Origin: Dyadobacter chenhuakuii
GTDB lineage: Bacteria; Bacteroidota; Bacteroidia; Cytophagales; Spirosomataceae
Length of the DNA: 64,000 nt
Reading direction: 5' to 3'
Assembly (NCBI RefSeq): GCF_023821985.2
Contig: NZ_CP098805.1
Location: 3,038,001 to 3,102,000 of the forward strand
Shown here: one piece after another, positions 22,957 to 32,309 of the stretch
Layout: the number at the start of each line of letters is the position of its first letter
Numbering within the stretch: the first letter of the stretch is position 1
Position numbers and translations under genes: made by a program
The notes under the pieces: model-generated
The model's database searches: none
What the model saw: the letters and a program-made list of their open reading frames with translations, nothing else
What the model was told of the DNA's origin: nothing

Positions 22957-24441
22957 TCAGATTGCTTCCAGAATGCGCTCGATAGCAACCTGATAGCCAA
23001 TCTTTTCTTTTAATTCGCTGATAGCAACGCGCTCCTGCTCCATTGTGTCGCGGTGGCGGATCGTTACCGTGTCGTCTTCCATAGTTTGATAATCCACCGC
23101 AATGCAGAATGGCGTTCCGATCAGATCCTGGCGGGTATAACGTTTGCCGATGGCCGCGCCGTCATCATAAGTGGTGCGGAAAGACGATTTCAGTGAGTTG
23201 GCAATCGCCTGCGCTTTTTCAGCCAACCCGTCCTTCTTAACCAGAGGAAGCACTGCCACTTTGAATGGTGCCAGGGCAGGATGCAGCTTCAAATAAGTTC
23301 TCTCCTTCACATTATCGCCTTCTCCTACCGTCTCAACAGTATAAGCATTGCAGAATGTAGCCAGGAAAAGCCTGTCCGCCCCTACCGAAGTTTCAACCAC
23401 ATACGGAATGTAGTTTCCGTAAGGCTTACCATTTTCGTCCAGGTCCGAATCGAAATATTGTTGTTTCTTTTTCGACAATTCCTGGTGGTTTCTCAGGTCG
23501 AAATCTGTTCTTGAATGGATCCCTTCCATCTCCCTGAAACCAAACGGGAACTGGTATTCAATGTCGACAGCCGCGTTTGCATAATGCGCCAGCTTTTCAT
23601 GGTCGTGGAATTTCAATTTTTCCGCAGGCAAGCCAATCGCTTTATGGAACTTCATCCTGGCTTCTTTCCAGCTCTCATACCAAGCCATTTCGGTGCCAGG
23701 GCGGATGAAAAATTGCATTTCCATTTGTTCAAATTCCCGCATACGGAATGTAAACTGACGCGCAACGATCTCATTTCTAAAAGCTTTTCCAATTTGCGCA
23801 ATCCCGAAAGGAATCTTCATCCGGCCGCTTTTCTGCACATTCAGAAAGTTGACAAATATTCCCTGAGCCGTTTCCGGACGCAGGTAAATCAGGTTCGAAT
23901 CCTCTGCAACCGAGCCAACCTGCGTACTGAACATCAGGTTAAACTGACGCACTTCCGTCCAGTTGGCAGTTCCCGAAACCGGGCATTTAATATTTTCTGC
24001 AATGATCAGTTCACGAACGCCGTTCAAATCTTCGGCACTCAGCAAACGGCCCATTTCAGCCAGCAAAGCCTGTCCTTTTCCAGCCTGGCCTTCCGCCTCA
24101 TATTGTTCCGCTTTTCCTTCCAGCAGCTGATCCGCACGATAACGCTTTTTAGAATCCTTGTTATCGATCATCGGATCATTAAAACCATCCACGTGACCGG
24201 AAGCTTTCCAGGTCAGCGGATGCATAAATATAGCCGCATCAATGCCCACAATGTTGTCGTGCAGCTGCGTCATGGCTTTCCACCAAGCCGCTTTCAGGTT
24301 ATTTTTCAACTCAACACCATTCTGACCGTAGTCATAAACAGCTTGCAATCCATCATATATTTCAGAAGAGGGAAACACAAAACCGTATTCTTTGGCATGT
24401 CCAACAATGTCTTGTAAAGAAGTAGCAGGTGCTTGGTTCAT
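22957..24441 (-). CDS. glyS: Glycine-tRNA ligase (single-chain, alpha2 type)
   Basis: The 494-residue class II synthetase charges tRNA-Gly. Class II motifs are visible: AQGIFVNFLNVQ, then GIAQIGKAFRNEI (motif 2 region), then EFEQMEMQFF. Motif 3 lies in VETSVGADRLFLATF, and the C-terminal anticodon-binding domain covers about the last 100 residues (from APFKVAVLPLVKKDG). This is the eukaryote-like one-chain form found in Bacteroidota, not the alpha-beta form of E. coli. No T-box leader is present. Confidence 0.96.
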   Translation of the reverse strand: MNQAPATSLQDIVGHAKEYGFVFPSSEIYDGLQAVYDYGQNGVELKNNLKAAWWKAMTQLHDNIVGIDAAIFMHPLTWKASGHVDGFNDPMIDNKDSKKRYRADQLLEGKAEQYEAEGQAGKGQALLAEMGRLLSAEDLNGVRELIIAENIKCPVSGTANWTEVRQFNLMFSTQVGSVAEDSNLIYLRPETAQGIFVNFLNVQKSGRMKIPFGIAQIGKAFRNEIVARQFTFRMREFEQMEMQFFIRPGTEMAWYESWKEARMKFHKAIGLPAEKLKFHDHEKLAHYANAAVDIEYQFPFGFREMEGIHSRTDFDLRNHQELSKKKQQYFDSDLDENGKPYGNYIPYVVETSVGADRLFLATFCNAYTVETVGEGDNVKERTYLKLHPALAPFKVAVLPLVKKDGLAEKAQAIANSLKSSFRTTYDDGAAIGKRYTRQDLIGTPFCIAVDYQTMEDDTVTIRHRDTMEQERVAISELKEKIGYQVAIERILEAI

Positions 24442-24555
24442 TCTATTTGGTTAAAAATCAATAAATAACAACAATTGAATCCACTAAAATCATCAATTGG
24501 GCAAAATTAGCGAATTTGCCGTCAATGCGGCAGGAAGGTTGGAAAATTTAGAGGT

Positions 24556-24999
24556 TCAAAGCGAAGGGCTTCCATTTGTTCTAACTCTATATATCGGTGT
24601 TTTCGATATGAGCAGGCTATCCAATTTGCTGCCGAAACTTCCATGAATTTCAAGATCATCGAATGTGACCTTTTCGTTAACAAGGATTTTAAGCACATCG
24701 TCACTTACATTCGCAAATTGCCTTGACCAACCGCTTCCAGGATCTCCACATAATGTTAAAAGCTCCAAGCCAGGCACATAATTTATAATGAACCTTCCAT
24801 TTTTTTTTGATATTACTTCGTATGCCTCCCTGTCTTTTGCGCTGTTCTGATAATGAGCATACAATTCAGGAATAGCCTGTCGTCTTTGTGCTGCTCTATC
24901 CCCTTCTTCTAGATAAATAGTTGATATCACAGGATCTATTCTATCCCCGCATCCGGATAATAGCGTGACCATAATCAGAAACCACAATTGAAATTTCAT
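24556..24999 (-). CDS. Hypothetical lipoprotein
   Basis: The 147-residue protein has a lipoprotein signal (WFLIMVTLLSGC, Cys at about residue 17). The rest is a short soluble domain with no motif I recognise; a readable landmark is ELLTLCGDPGSGWSRQF. The gene is AT-rich compared with its neighbours and contains an A9 homopolymer on the coding strand (24800-24808) in the middle of the reading frame. It lies 41 bp downstream of the DUF6973-like lipoprotein gene on the same strand, so the two are probably co-transcribed. Confidence 0.65.
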   Translation of the reverse strand: MKFQLWFLIMVTLLSGCGDRIDPVISTIYLEEGDRAAQRRQAIPELYAHYQNSAKDREAYEVISKKNGRFIINYVPGLELLTLCGDPGSGWSRQFANVSDDVLKILVNEKVTFDDLEIHGSFGSKLDSLLISKTPIYRVRTNGSPSL

Positions 25000-25040
25000 A
25001 ATCGTTTTAGAATAAGCAATGTGAAACTTAGCAACTCTTC

Positions 25041-26108
25041 TTAATTTGAATTCAAATTTACAAGATGCTGGTATGGGCCATAAAGATTGTTATACAAATT
25101 ATTCCACGTATTCTGAACGTTTCCACCATGCAAGTTGAGAATGTCAGTCATTGTATGTTTTGAGCTCGAATTTGCACGTGAGACGAACGTATTTATAATT
25201 TCATCATTTTTTGGGATGGATCTGAAAGGCCCGAATCCCCATTTCGTTTCGCTTTCCATCCATACTCTTGCTGACATGTTGTTATGCAAATCCATTGCTT
25301 CCTTTTGAGTATGCACTTGGTTTCCATTATCATCCTGTTCGTGCTTTGAAGTTCCATCTTGCGTAAAATCTATCGCCTGATTTTCACTAACCGGGGAGCC
25401 TTTCAATATGTAACGAATTGATAATGCATTCCATGTTGCATGCTTAAAGGCGTTGGCTTTATTGTCATCATCATTATTACCAAATATACTTGGAGTCAAA
25501 AATTCGACATCTTTTGCGGCCTGAATATAATGCTGAGCAAGTCCCGGATTTAGCAGCAAATGATTCTTTTCAGGCTTCGTCAAAGATCCCGGTGATGGAC
25601 CATTAGTCCTGGCATTTTTAGCGTTTTCCAACGCAATCACCTCCGCTACAACATCACGCTTGCATAGTGTCTGATAATAATCAAAGATGACAGCTCGCTT
25701 TTCGTTTGCTTCTAAATGCGTTTCAATGTCTGGAAAATCTCTGTAAATTCTTTCAAGATCTTTCTCCAAAACGCCCTCCTCCGAGTTGATAGTGGGATAT
25801 TTAGCGTTTTGCGTTACTAAAATACGGAGTAGTTCTTCGTAGGTTATCAATGCTCTCTCACCGGAAGAGCGAACATTAGCATCTTGCGCCGCCTTTTCAT
25901 AATAAGCATCAAATTCTTCCTGCGTTTGCCCGAAAAGTTCTTTTGGGAAATAGATAGGAATGATGACGCGCTCTCCCTTGAATTCAATCGTTTCTGCTTT
26001 TTCCGATGCATTTGGTGCCGACGTCTGTTCAAGTTTCGGATCATTACAAGACAAAATCGTGAAGCCAAAAATCAGCAAACTGGCAGCTTTTCCCAGATTT
26101 AATTTCAT
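25041..26108 (-). CDS. Lipoprotein with DUF6973-like domain
   Basis: This is a 355-residue protein from the ATG at 26108, which places a standard lipoprotein signal at the N terminus (KAASLLIFGFTILSC). The middle part is charged and helical. The C-terminal domain (about residues 210-350) has NAFKHATWNAL, then a histidine-glutamate pair (KHEQDD), then MDLHNNMSARVWM. The spacing of F-K-H-x-x-W-N, H-E and M-D-L-H-N-N resembles DUF6973. The conserved His/Glu/Asp residues suggest a metal-binding or hydrolytic site, but no activity is known to me. It is AT-richer than the flanking genes and may have been acquired. Confidence 0.65.
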   Translation of the reverse strand: MKLNLGKAASLLIFGFTILSCNDPKLEQTSAPNASEKAETIEFKGERVIIPIYFPKELFGQTQEEFDAYYEKAAQDANVRSSGERALITYEELLRILVTQNAKYPTINSEEGVLEKDLERIYRDFPDIETHLEANEKRAVIFDYYQTLCKRDVVAEVIALENAKNARTNGPSPGSLTKPEKNHLLLNPGLAQHYIQAAKDVEFLTPSIFGNNDDDNKANAFKHATWNALSIRYILKGSPVSENQAIDFTQDGTSKHEQDDNGNQVHTQKEAMDLHNNMSARVWMESETKWGFGPFRSIPKNDEIINTFVSRANSSSKHTMTDILNLHGGNVQNTWNNLYNNLYGPYQHLVNLNSN

Positions 26109-26153
26109 AAATTGTAACTGTTTAAATAGTGAAATATTATTTAAATGATTCAT

Positions 26154-26188
26154 GTCCCGCCCTTCCGACGCCAATCTGGGGGCGGGAC
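26154..26188. other. GC-rich hairpin in an AT-rich intergenic region
   Basis: GTCCCGCCC and GGGCGGGAC form a perfect 9-bp stem around a 17-nt loop, 46-80 nt ahead of the DUF6973-like gene. No T run follows on either strand. It may be a leader structure of that gene. The rest of 26109-26455 holds only the dyad listed next. Confidence 0.5.
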
Positions 26189-26267
26189 TTTATGCTGCAA
26201 GATATTTGACATTTATTAAGAAATAGCTTGGGACATTCAGTCAATTACCTGACGGCAGGCATGAGTG

Positions 26268-26311
26268 TCCGATCGGTATTTTTGGTGCAAGAAAATATTT
26301 GCAAAATCGGA
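26268..26311. promoter_or_regulatory. Nested inverted repeats upstream of the first FtsX permease gene
   Basis: An outer repeat TCCGAT (26268-26273) / ATCGGA (26306-26311) encloses an inner TGCAA-N8-TTGCA. The outer arms resemble those of the larger dyad ahead of the ABC/TolC pair (35197-35232). A TGGCA at 26388-26392 could be a sigma-54 -24 element, but no GC is present at -12. This is weak, circumstantial evidence for activator-dependent control. Confidence 0.3.
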
Positions 26312-26455
26312 GCGGTAATGTCCGAAACCGAACAAACTTTTACAAGAAAAATTGTTTAACATGTTGATTTTGAGCAAGTAACATGTATGGCATATTAGTT
26401 TTATAAGCTAAAACTATATTGCTTTTCAAATCCTGACTAATAACAACTTCATATC

Positions 26456-28849
26456 ATGTTCCTTAATTACTTCAAAATCGCGCTTCGGAATTTCCGGAAT
26501 CAAAGGCTGTTTAGCAGCTTGAATATCTTTGGGCTGGCGATTGGCATGGCGGCGGTTTGGCTGATGGTTTTGTATGTTGCCGATGAGCTGAGCTATGATC
26601 GTTTTCATGAGAAAGCGGACCGCATTTACCGGGTTACGCACGAAGCAAAATGGTCTACCGGCGGCTTCAAATTTGCGCCTACTTCGGCTCCATATGCTGC
26701 TGCGCTGCAAAACGATTATCCCGAAATTGAAAAGACGGCCAGAATCAGCACGGAAGGTGGCGGGACGATCACCTTTGCAGAAAAGAAGATAGAGGCTGGC
26801 AATATTTTCTTTACAGACCCTTCGATTTTTGGCATTTTCACTTATCCGCTGCTCTACGGCGATCCCAAAACAGCATTGCAGGGTTCGCAAAAAATAGTCC
26901 TTACTAAAAAATTGGCAGAGAAATTGTTTGGCGATGCTTCCGATGCTTTGGGGAAGACGGTTTTGTTTTCAAATAATTATCCAAATACCGTTACCGGCGT
27001 GCTTGCCGACGTGCCAGCTAATTCACATTTGAATTTTCAAGCATTGCGCTCGCTTCCTGAGAATTACACCTCTGGCTGGCAGCAATCGGATCTTTACACT
27101 TATATATTATTGAAAAACGGCGTCGACGCTGCGAAATTTGAGCATAAACTCGACGGATTTTTTACAAAATATCTCAAAAGCGAGCTTGGAAATGTGCAGT
27201 ACAAAATGTCGTTACAGCCACTGACTTCCATCCACTTACACTCTGACCTTGAATATGAGATCGGCGCAAACGGAAACATTAACACGATTTATATCTTCTC
27301 TGTCGTCGCTGCGCTCATTCTCATCATTGCCTGCATTAATTACGTGAATCTTTACACGGCGCGCTCCATGAAACGGGTGCGTGAAGTGGGTGTCCGTAAG
27401 GCGGTTGGCTCGAAGCGCTCACAATTGGTTGCCCAATTCCTGACCGAATCATTTCTAATGACCATTTCAGCAGGGATCATCGGTGTGTTATTGGTAATGA
27501 TTGCATTGCCTTTTTTCAATGAACTAGCGAATAAATCGTTGACAATGAGTTATGGTAATAGTTGGTCAACGGCTTTGGCAGCATTGGGATTTGTTGTGAT
27601 CATCGGTCTGGTCAGCGGCGTTTACCCTGCCTTTATGCTGTCTGGATTTCGGCCGGTTATTGCTTTAAAAGGTCAGTTGGGCAGCCAGATCGGCGGTGCT
27701 CAGTTTCGTAAATCGCTGGTGGTTTTCCAATTTGCCGTAACCGTGATCATGATCGCTTGTTCCGGCATTGTATACCGACAATTATATTATGTTAATCATA
27801 AAGATCTGGGGTTTAATAAGGACCAGGTTTTGACATTTCATATCGATCGCGAAGAAACCAGGAGTCAGATCAATGCGATCAAGCAGAAACTAAACCAGAG
27901 CCCGCTTATCGAAAGCGTTGCTGCTGCAAGCAATCCGTTAGGGAACAATGGGTTAAGTTCCGGCGGTTTGTTCATAGAAACCGAGTCTGGTGAAATGCCC
28001 GGTTCGCCACAGGTAATCAAGCGATTTTCGGCAGATGGCGATTTTGTTAAAACATTGGAAATTAAACTTTTGCAAGGCAGAAGTTTTCACGACAACTCCC
28101 CGGCTGACCAAACTAACGCACTGCTGGTAAATGAAGCTCTGGTAAAAAAACAAGGCTGGAATGATCCGGTAGGCAAAAGGATCAGATATTTTATTGATGA
28201 TAAAGGCACAACGAGGGAAGCAAAAGTGATTGGTGTGGTCGCCGATTTTCACACCTATTCTTTACAGCACAAGATTGAACCGCTGGCGATCCAGCTCCCG
28301 GCGCCATCGGACAAAGACAATGTTTACGTGCGCATCCAACGCGGAAAAACGCAGGAAGCGCTGGCTTACATTAGCAATGCTTACAAGCTTTTCGATCCCG
28401 AAGCCAAGCTTGATTTTCACTTTATCGACGAAAATTTTTCCAGACAATATCAGGCAGAACAAAAGCAGGGAAGTGTTTTGCTATCATTTGCAGTGTTGGC
28501 TGTCGTTATTGCTTGCCTGGGTTTGTTCGGGCTTGCAGCATTTGCCGCGGAAGCCAGAACTAAGGAAATTGGCGTCAGAAAAGTCCTGGGTGCCAGCGTG
28601 CAAAACGTCGTCTTGCTCCTATCGGGCGACTTTTTAAAATTGGTAATCATCGCCATCATAATCAGCATTCCTGTGGCAGTTTATGCCATGAAGGAATGGC
28701 TGAAAAGCTTTGAATATCAGGCTGGTTTATCGTGGTGGGTGTTTGCGTCGGCTGGTTTTATCGCATTGGTCATTGCGCTGCTCACAGTGAGTTTCCAGGC
28801 GCTCCGGGCTGCGCTGGTTAATCCGGTTGAATCATTAAAAAGCGAATAA
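26456..28849 (+). CDS. FtsX/MacB-type ABC transporter permease
   Basis: The 797-residue protein starts MFLNYFKIALRNFRNQ, the stereotyped opening of the large Bacteroidota FtsX-permease family. The first membrane helix (SLNIFGLAIGMAAVWLMVLY) is followed by a MacB-type periplasmic domain and an FtsX three-helix block (about residues 280-410). A second periplasmic domain and a second FtsX block (about 680-790) follow. The segments KRVREVGVRKAVGSKR and TKEIGVRKVLGAS are the cytoplasmic coupling loops that contact the ATPase. These permeases pair with an ATPase encoded elsewhere and usually act in mechanotransmission or efflux. A paralogue follows 92 bp downstream. Confidence 0.9.
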   Translation: MFLNYFKIALRNFRNQRLFSSLNIFGLAIGMAAVWLMVLYVADELSYDRFHEKADRIYRVTHEAKWSTGGFKFAPTSAPYAAALQNDYPEIEKTARISTEGGGTITFAEKKIEAGNIFFTDPSIFGIFTYPLLYGDPKTALQGSQKIVLTKKLAEKLFGDASDALGKTVLFSNNYPNTVTGVLADVPANSHLNFQALRSLPENYTSGWQQSDLYTYILLKNGVDAAKFEHKLDGFFTKYLKSELGNVQYKMSLQPLTSIHLHSDLEYEIGANGNINTIYIFSVVAALILIIACINYVNLYTARSMKRVREVGVRKAVGSKRSQLVAQFLTESFLMTISAGIIGVLLVMIALPFFNELANKSLTMSYGNSWSTALAALGFVVIIGLVSGVYPAFMLSGFRPVIALKGQLGSQIGGAQFRKSLVVFQFAVTVIMIACSGIVYRQLYYVNHKDLGFNKDQVLTFHIDREETRSQINAIKQKLNQSPLIESVAAASNPLGNNGLSSGGLFIETESGEMPGSPQVIKRFSADGDFVKTLEIKLLQGRSFHDNSPADQTNALLVNEALVKKQGWNDPVGKRIRYFIDDKGTTREAKVIGVVADFHTYSLQHKIEPLAIQLPAPSDKDNVYVRIQRGKTQEALAYISNAYKLFDPEAKLDFHFIDENFSRQYQAEQKQGSVLLSFAVLAVVIACLGLFGLAAFAAEARTKEIGVRKVLGASVQNVVLLLSGDFLKLVIIAIIISIPVAVYAMKEWLKSFEYQAGLSWWVFASAGFIALVIALLTVSFQALRAALVNPVESLKSE

Positions 28850-28941
28850 TATCGTAGTAAGCGCTGGGCGGCAAACCGTTAAAAATAGTTAAACGGCAGC
28901 TCAGCGAAAATCAGCGCCCGAAAATTTGGCTAGTTTTGGGA

Positions 28942-31347
28942 ATGATCCAAAATTACTTCAAAATCGCCTGGCGTAACCTGCTCAAACGCAAGTTCTATTC
29001 ACTGGTAATGATCTTCGGGCTGTCGGTCGGAATGACATTTACATTCCTCATTATGAGCTTCGTATGGGGTGAAATGAGGGTCAACAGCGACTTGCGAAAT
29101 GCGGACAATCAATACATTGTCCGCAGCAAATGGAAGAACCCGGATATGGGCATTGATATGGCGACGCTGGGTCCGCTTGGCGCAACGTTAAAAGCTGATT
29201 ACCCGGGTTTGGTGGCGAATTTCTACCGTTACGACGGCATTACAGTTGCCGTTTCCAAAAACGATAAACATTTCCGTGAGGAGGTGCAGACGGGTGATTC
29301 AACATTGCTTGCCATGTATGGTTTTCCGCTGTTACACGGCGATGCCAAAACTGCATTGAACAGGAGCAATTCGGTGGCCATAACCGAGGAAAAAGCATTA
29401 AAATATTTTGGCAGAACAGATGTTTTGGGTGAAACATTAACCTTGCACAATTTCATCGGCGGTAAGCAGGAATTCCAGGTTACTGCCGTTTTGAAAACGC
29501 TTGGTAATAATTCTGTGAACAATCTGTTGCCGAAGCCTGTGGAAATTTTTATTCCGCTAAGCAGCTTGGATGGCCGAAAGGGCGCCGAAGATAATTGGGA
29601 TTTCCCCTACATGATCACCTATATTGAGCTGCAAAACGGCATAACGCCGAAAGACCTTCAAAAGCCTGTTGCTCAAACTCTTGCGACGCACGGATCTGCA
29701 AATACAAAGGCCAATCTGGAAGTTTATCTCACGCCTCTCAAAGAATATTACCTCGACGCAAACAATGGATTAGTTCGGAAAATGATCTACACGCTCTCCG
29801 GCGTGACGCTTTTCATTTTGCTGATGGCCATTGTCAATTTCGTCAACATTTCCATTGGTAAATCCTCCTCTCGTTTGAAAGAAATTGGTGTTAGAAAAGT
29901 GCTGGGCAGTCAGAAAATGCAGCTGGTCGGTCAATTTCTTGCTGAATCCGTTATTCTTGCATTGCTAGCCATGCTTCTTTCGATCTTGTTTTACGAAATC
30001 TCGCGCGGAGCGTTTTCGGATATTTTGGGAAAACCATTGCCGTCTTCATTGGTATTGTTCCCTTATTCACTTGTTATGCCATTGTTGTGCGCATTGATAA
30101 TTGGCTTAATGGCAGGTATTTACCCAGCTTTTGTACTTTCAGGCATCTCTTCAATCGACTCCATGAAGGGCAAACTCAAATCGATCAGGGAAAATGTGCT
30201 GTTGCGACGGGGGCTTGTTGCCTCGCAGTTTGTCATAGCCCTGTTTGTGTTTGCGGGCGCAGTCGTCATCGCTAAACAGGTCGATTATTTTTTCAACAAA
30301 AATCTGGGTTACAACAAGGAATCGCTCGTTTCCATTGCCGTTCCCCGCGATTGGACGCCAGAGGGACTAGCAAAAATGGAAGCCATCCGGGACCAGCTTT
30401 CGCAATTAAAGGAAGTAAGTAATGTGAGTCTGTCCTACGAAATCCCAAACGGAAACAACGGCGGGCACACCGGGCTATACAAGTCCGGCCAGGATTCGAC
30501 ACAGGCCATTCACACCCAATTTGTAAGCACAGACGAAAAATATGCCGACACTTACCAGATCAAAATCCTGGCTGGAAAGTTCTTTAATGCCAAACAAGGT
30601 GCATTTCAGGCCAACCGGATCGTGCTGAACCAGACTGCTGCGAAAGCCCTGGGTTTCGCAAATCCTCAAGACGCAGTTGGCCAGCAGGTAAGGGTCCATA
30701 ATGTGCCTGGCATACTGACTGTTGACGGCGTTTCGGCAGATTTCAATTTCGCGTCTATGCATCAGGTTATCAAGCCATTGGGATTTTTTCACGTAAAAGA
30801 AGGAAACGCGTTCCGCTTCCTCACATTCCGCCTCAACCCGTCTAATTTGGGTGAATCCATGGCTGTTATTGAAAACAAATGGCGGGAGCTGATGCCCGAT
30901 GCGCCGTTCGAATATGCATTTATGGATGACACGCTTCAAAAACTGTATCAATCTGAAATGCAGCTCAAAAAGGCATCGCAAATAGCGACCATTCTTTCTG
31001 TAGTGATTGTTTTACTCGGCGTCCTCGGCATGGTTTCACTCAATGTCGCCCGCCGAACGCGCGAACTGGGCATCCGCAAAGTCCTCGGCGCCTCGGAAAT
31101 AGGCATTATCATGCTTTTTCTCAAAGAATTTTTGCTGGTAATGGCATTAGCCATGCTCATCTCCTTCCCCCTGGCATTCCTGACAATGAAACGCTGGCTG
31201 GAAACCTACGCCTACCGCATCCAGGTCGGCTGGGAACCGTTCGCCCTGGTCGGAACCGGATTTTGTCTGATTATCATTATCCTAGTCTGCCTGCAAACCA
31301 CAAAAGCAGCATTAATGAATCCTGTTAAGAGCCTGCGGAGCGAGTGA
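28942..31347 (+). CDS. FtsX/MacB-type ABC transporter permease (paralogue)
   Basis: The 801-residue protein starts MIQNYFKIAWRNLLKRK at 28942; an earlier TTG is not preferred. It has the same architecture as the upstream gene: MacB-type periplasmic domains and two FtsX blocks with coupling loops LKEIGVRKVLGSQ and TRELGIRKVLGAS. The two are moderately diverged, an old tandem duplication or separate acquisitions. The 92 bp between them contain imperfect inverted repeats (GCGCTG with CAGCGC; CCGTT with AACGG). The 3' end overlaps a convergent small gene by 36 bp. No ATPase is adjacent; the nearest is at 35395. Confidence 0.9.
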   Translation: MIQNYFKIAWRNLLKRKFYSLVMIFGLSVGMTFTFLIMSFVWGEMRVNSDLRNADNQYIVRSKWKNPDMGIDMATLGPLGATLKADYPGLVANFYRYDGITVAVSKNDKHFREEVQTGDSTLLAMYGFPLLHGDAKTALNRSNSVAITEEKALKYFGRTDVLGETLTLHNFIGGKQEFQVTAVLKTLGNNSVNNLLPKPVEIFIPLSSLDGRKGAEDNWDFPYMITYIELQNGITPKDLQKPVAQTLATHGSANTKANLEVYLTPLKEYYLDANNGLVRKMIYTLSGVTLFILLMAIVNFVNISIGKSSSRLKEIGVRKVLGSQKMQLVGQFLAESVILALLAMLLSILFYEISRGAFSDILGKPLPSSLVLFPYSLVMPLLCALIIGLMAGIYPAFVLSGISSIDSMKGKLKSIRENVLLRRGLVASQFVIALFVFAGAVVIAKQVDYFFNKNLGYNKESLVSIAVPRDWTPEGLAKMEAIRDQLSQLKEVSNVSLSYEIPNGNNGGHTGLYKSGQDSTQAIHTQFVSTDEKYADTYQIKILAGKFFNAKQGAFQANRIVLNQTAAKALGFANPQDAVGQQVRVHNVPGILTVDGVSADFNFASMHQVIKPLGFFHVKEGNAFRFLTFRLNPSNLGESMAVIENKWRELMPDAPFEYAFMDDTLQKLYQSEMQLKKASQIATILSVVIVLLGVLGMVSLNVARRTRELGIRKVLGASEIGIIMLFLKEFLLVMALAMLISFPLAFLTMKRWLETYAYRIQVGWEPFALVGTGFCLIIIILVCLQTTKAALMNPVKSLRSE

Positions 31348-31590
31348 TGCGGGTTGGGGATTATCATCCGAAAGCATCTTATGATAATCCTGAGTTGAGT
31401 ATTTTTTCTTGTCTAAAACTTCTTTCAATTCTTTTTGCAATCCCTGATCAAAATAATCCATCAACATCTTCCTAACTTCAAGTTCCTCTGACTCACTAAT
31501 GCCCTGTTCGAAAAGCCTTAACAAGCTAATCTGCATATCATTAAGCCTGCTACTTCCACGAAATTGTTCCGATGTTGACACCATTTCCAT
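31312..31590 (-). CDS. Small hypothetical protein (antitoxin-like layout)
   Basis: The 92-residue protein may start two codons further in, at a second ATG. A helical core (MQISLLRLFEQGISESEELEVRKML) is followed by a charged helix with DYFDQGLQKELKEVLDKK and a short tail. Proteins with this L-L-R-L-F...E-E-x-E-x-(K/R)-x-x-L pattern occur, from memory, beside PIN-type toxin genes in Bacteroidota. It lies 93 bp downstream of the DUF5615 gene on the same strand. Its 3' end runs 36 bp into the end of the convergent permease gene. Confidence 0.55.
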   Translation of the reverse strand: MEMVSTSEQFRGSSRLNDMQISLLRLFEQGISESEELEVRKMLMDYFDQGLQKELKEVLDKKKYSTQDYHKMLSDDNPQPASLAPQALNRIH

Positions 31591-31683
31591 CCTGATTTTA
31601 CCAATGCAATTTACTAAATATCGCGATTTACTGAAACAAATTTAATCCTGCTTAAAACTAATAATGGTGTGGTAATGTAATTA

Positions 31684-32028
31684 CTAAACAGATTTAAAAA
31701 CCTCATAAAGAACATATTCATCACTTTCTACAAACTCATGAATGGATTGAGTTTTTGACAGTAATATCTCAGCTAGTGCGGAGGTTGAACAGTTTCCGGT
31801 TCTTATCCAGATCACTTTGGGAGGAATGGAAAAAAGATGAAGAAGGCGGACAAAATCGTCATCAATGGTAAGAACTGCATCATAGTTATTTTCACGGGCA
31901 AACATGAAAATTTTATGATCATCTGCATTAATCAGATCCAAACTCTTCACATGCTGAACCTCACTATAACCTTCTGAAATAAGAGGCAGTAACCGATGCG
32001 AAATGTTCTGATCTACTAATAACTTCAT
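31684..32028 (-). CDS. DUF5615 PIN-like toxin component
   Basis: The 114-residue protein has the acidic residues of a PIN-like nuclease: D6 in MKLLVDQNIS, the LINADDHKIFMFA block, and the central LTIDDDF. DUF5615 proteins are classed as Mut7-C/PIN-like RNases and occur as toxins next to DUF433 antitoxins. Its start codon overlaps the stop of the DUF433 gene by four bases (32025-32028), the usual coupled order of antitoxin first. The pair looks intact. The likely action is RNA cleavage when the antitoxin is lost. Confidence 0.82.
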   Translation of the reverse strand: MKLLVDQNISHRLLPLISEGYSEVQHVKSLDLINADDHKIFMFARENNYDAVLTIDDDFVRLLHLFSIPPKVIWIRTGNCSTSALAEILLSKTQSIHEFVESDEYVLYEVFKSV

Positions 32029-32255
32029 GCAGCAACATCGTAAAAGATTTTCTTTTGCTGATTCGCGGAGAATTCTAATGCAACCATAATATCCTCCTTT
32101 GTCAACTCCGGAAAGTCAGCAATAATATCTTCGAATGACATTCCAGAAGCGAGCCAGAGCAAAATATCCTCTACTGTAATCCGCATTTCACGGATGCACG
32201 GCTTTCCACTTCTTTTGCCTTCATCTATGCTGATAATGTTTTTATAGATATACAT
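32025..32255 (-). CDS. DUF433 antitoxin component
   Basis: The 76-residue protein has the DUF433 hallmark SGKPCIREMRITVEDILLWLASGMS, followed by IIADFPELTKEDIMVALEFSA, a winged or HTH-like fold that binds DNA. Members pair with DUF5615 toxins and are thought to repress their own operon and neutralise the toxin. It is translationally coupled to the DUF5615 gene through an ATGA overlap. Confidence 0.85.
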   Translation of the reverse strand: MYIYKNIISIDEGKRSGKPCIREMRITVEDILLWLASGMSFEDIIADFPELTKEDIMVALEFSANQQKKIFYDVAA

Positions 32256-32309
32256 AACAGGATTCTATATGTTAAACAAAAATAGCAAATCTTTCCATAA
32301 GACTGCGCC

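Noticed and set aside
24800-24808. A9 run in the small lipoprotein gene as a phase-variation tract
   Set aside because: The run is on the coding strand inside an intact frame, but without multiple isolates there is no evidence of length change. It is recorded only as a possible hot spot.
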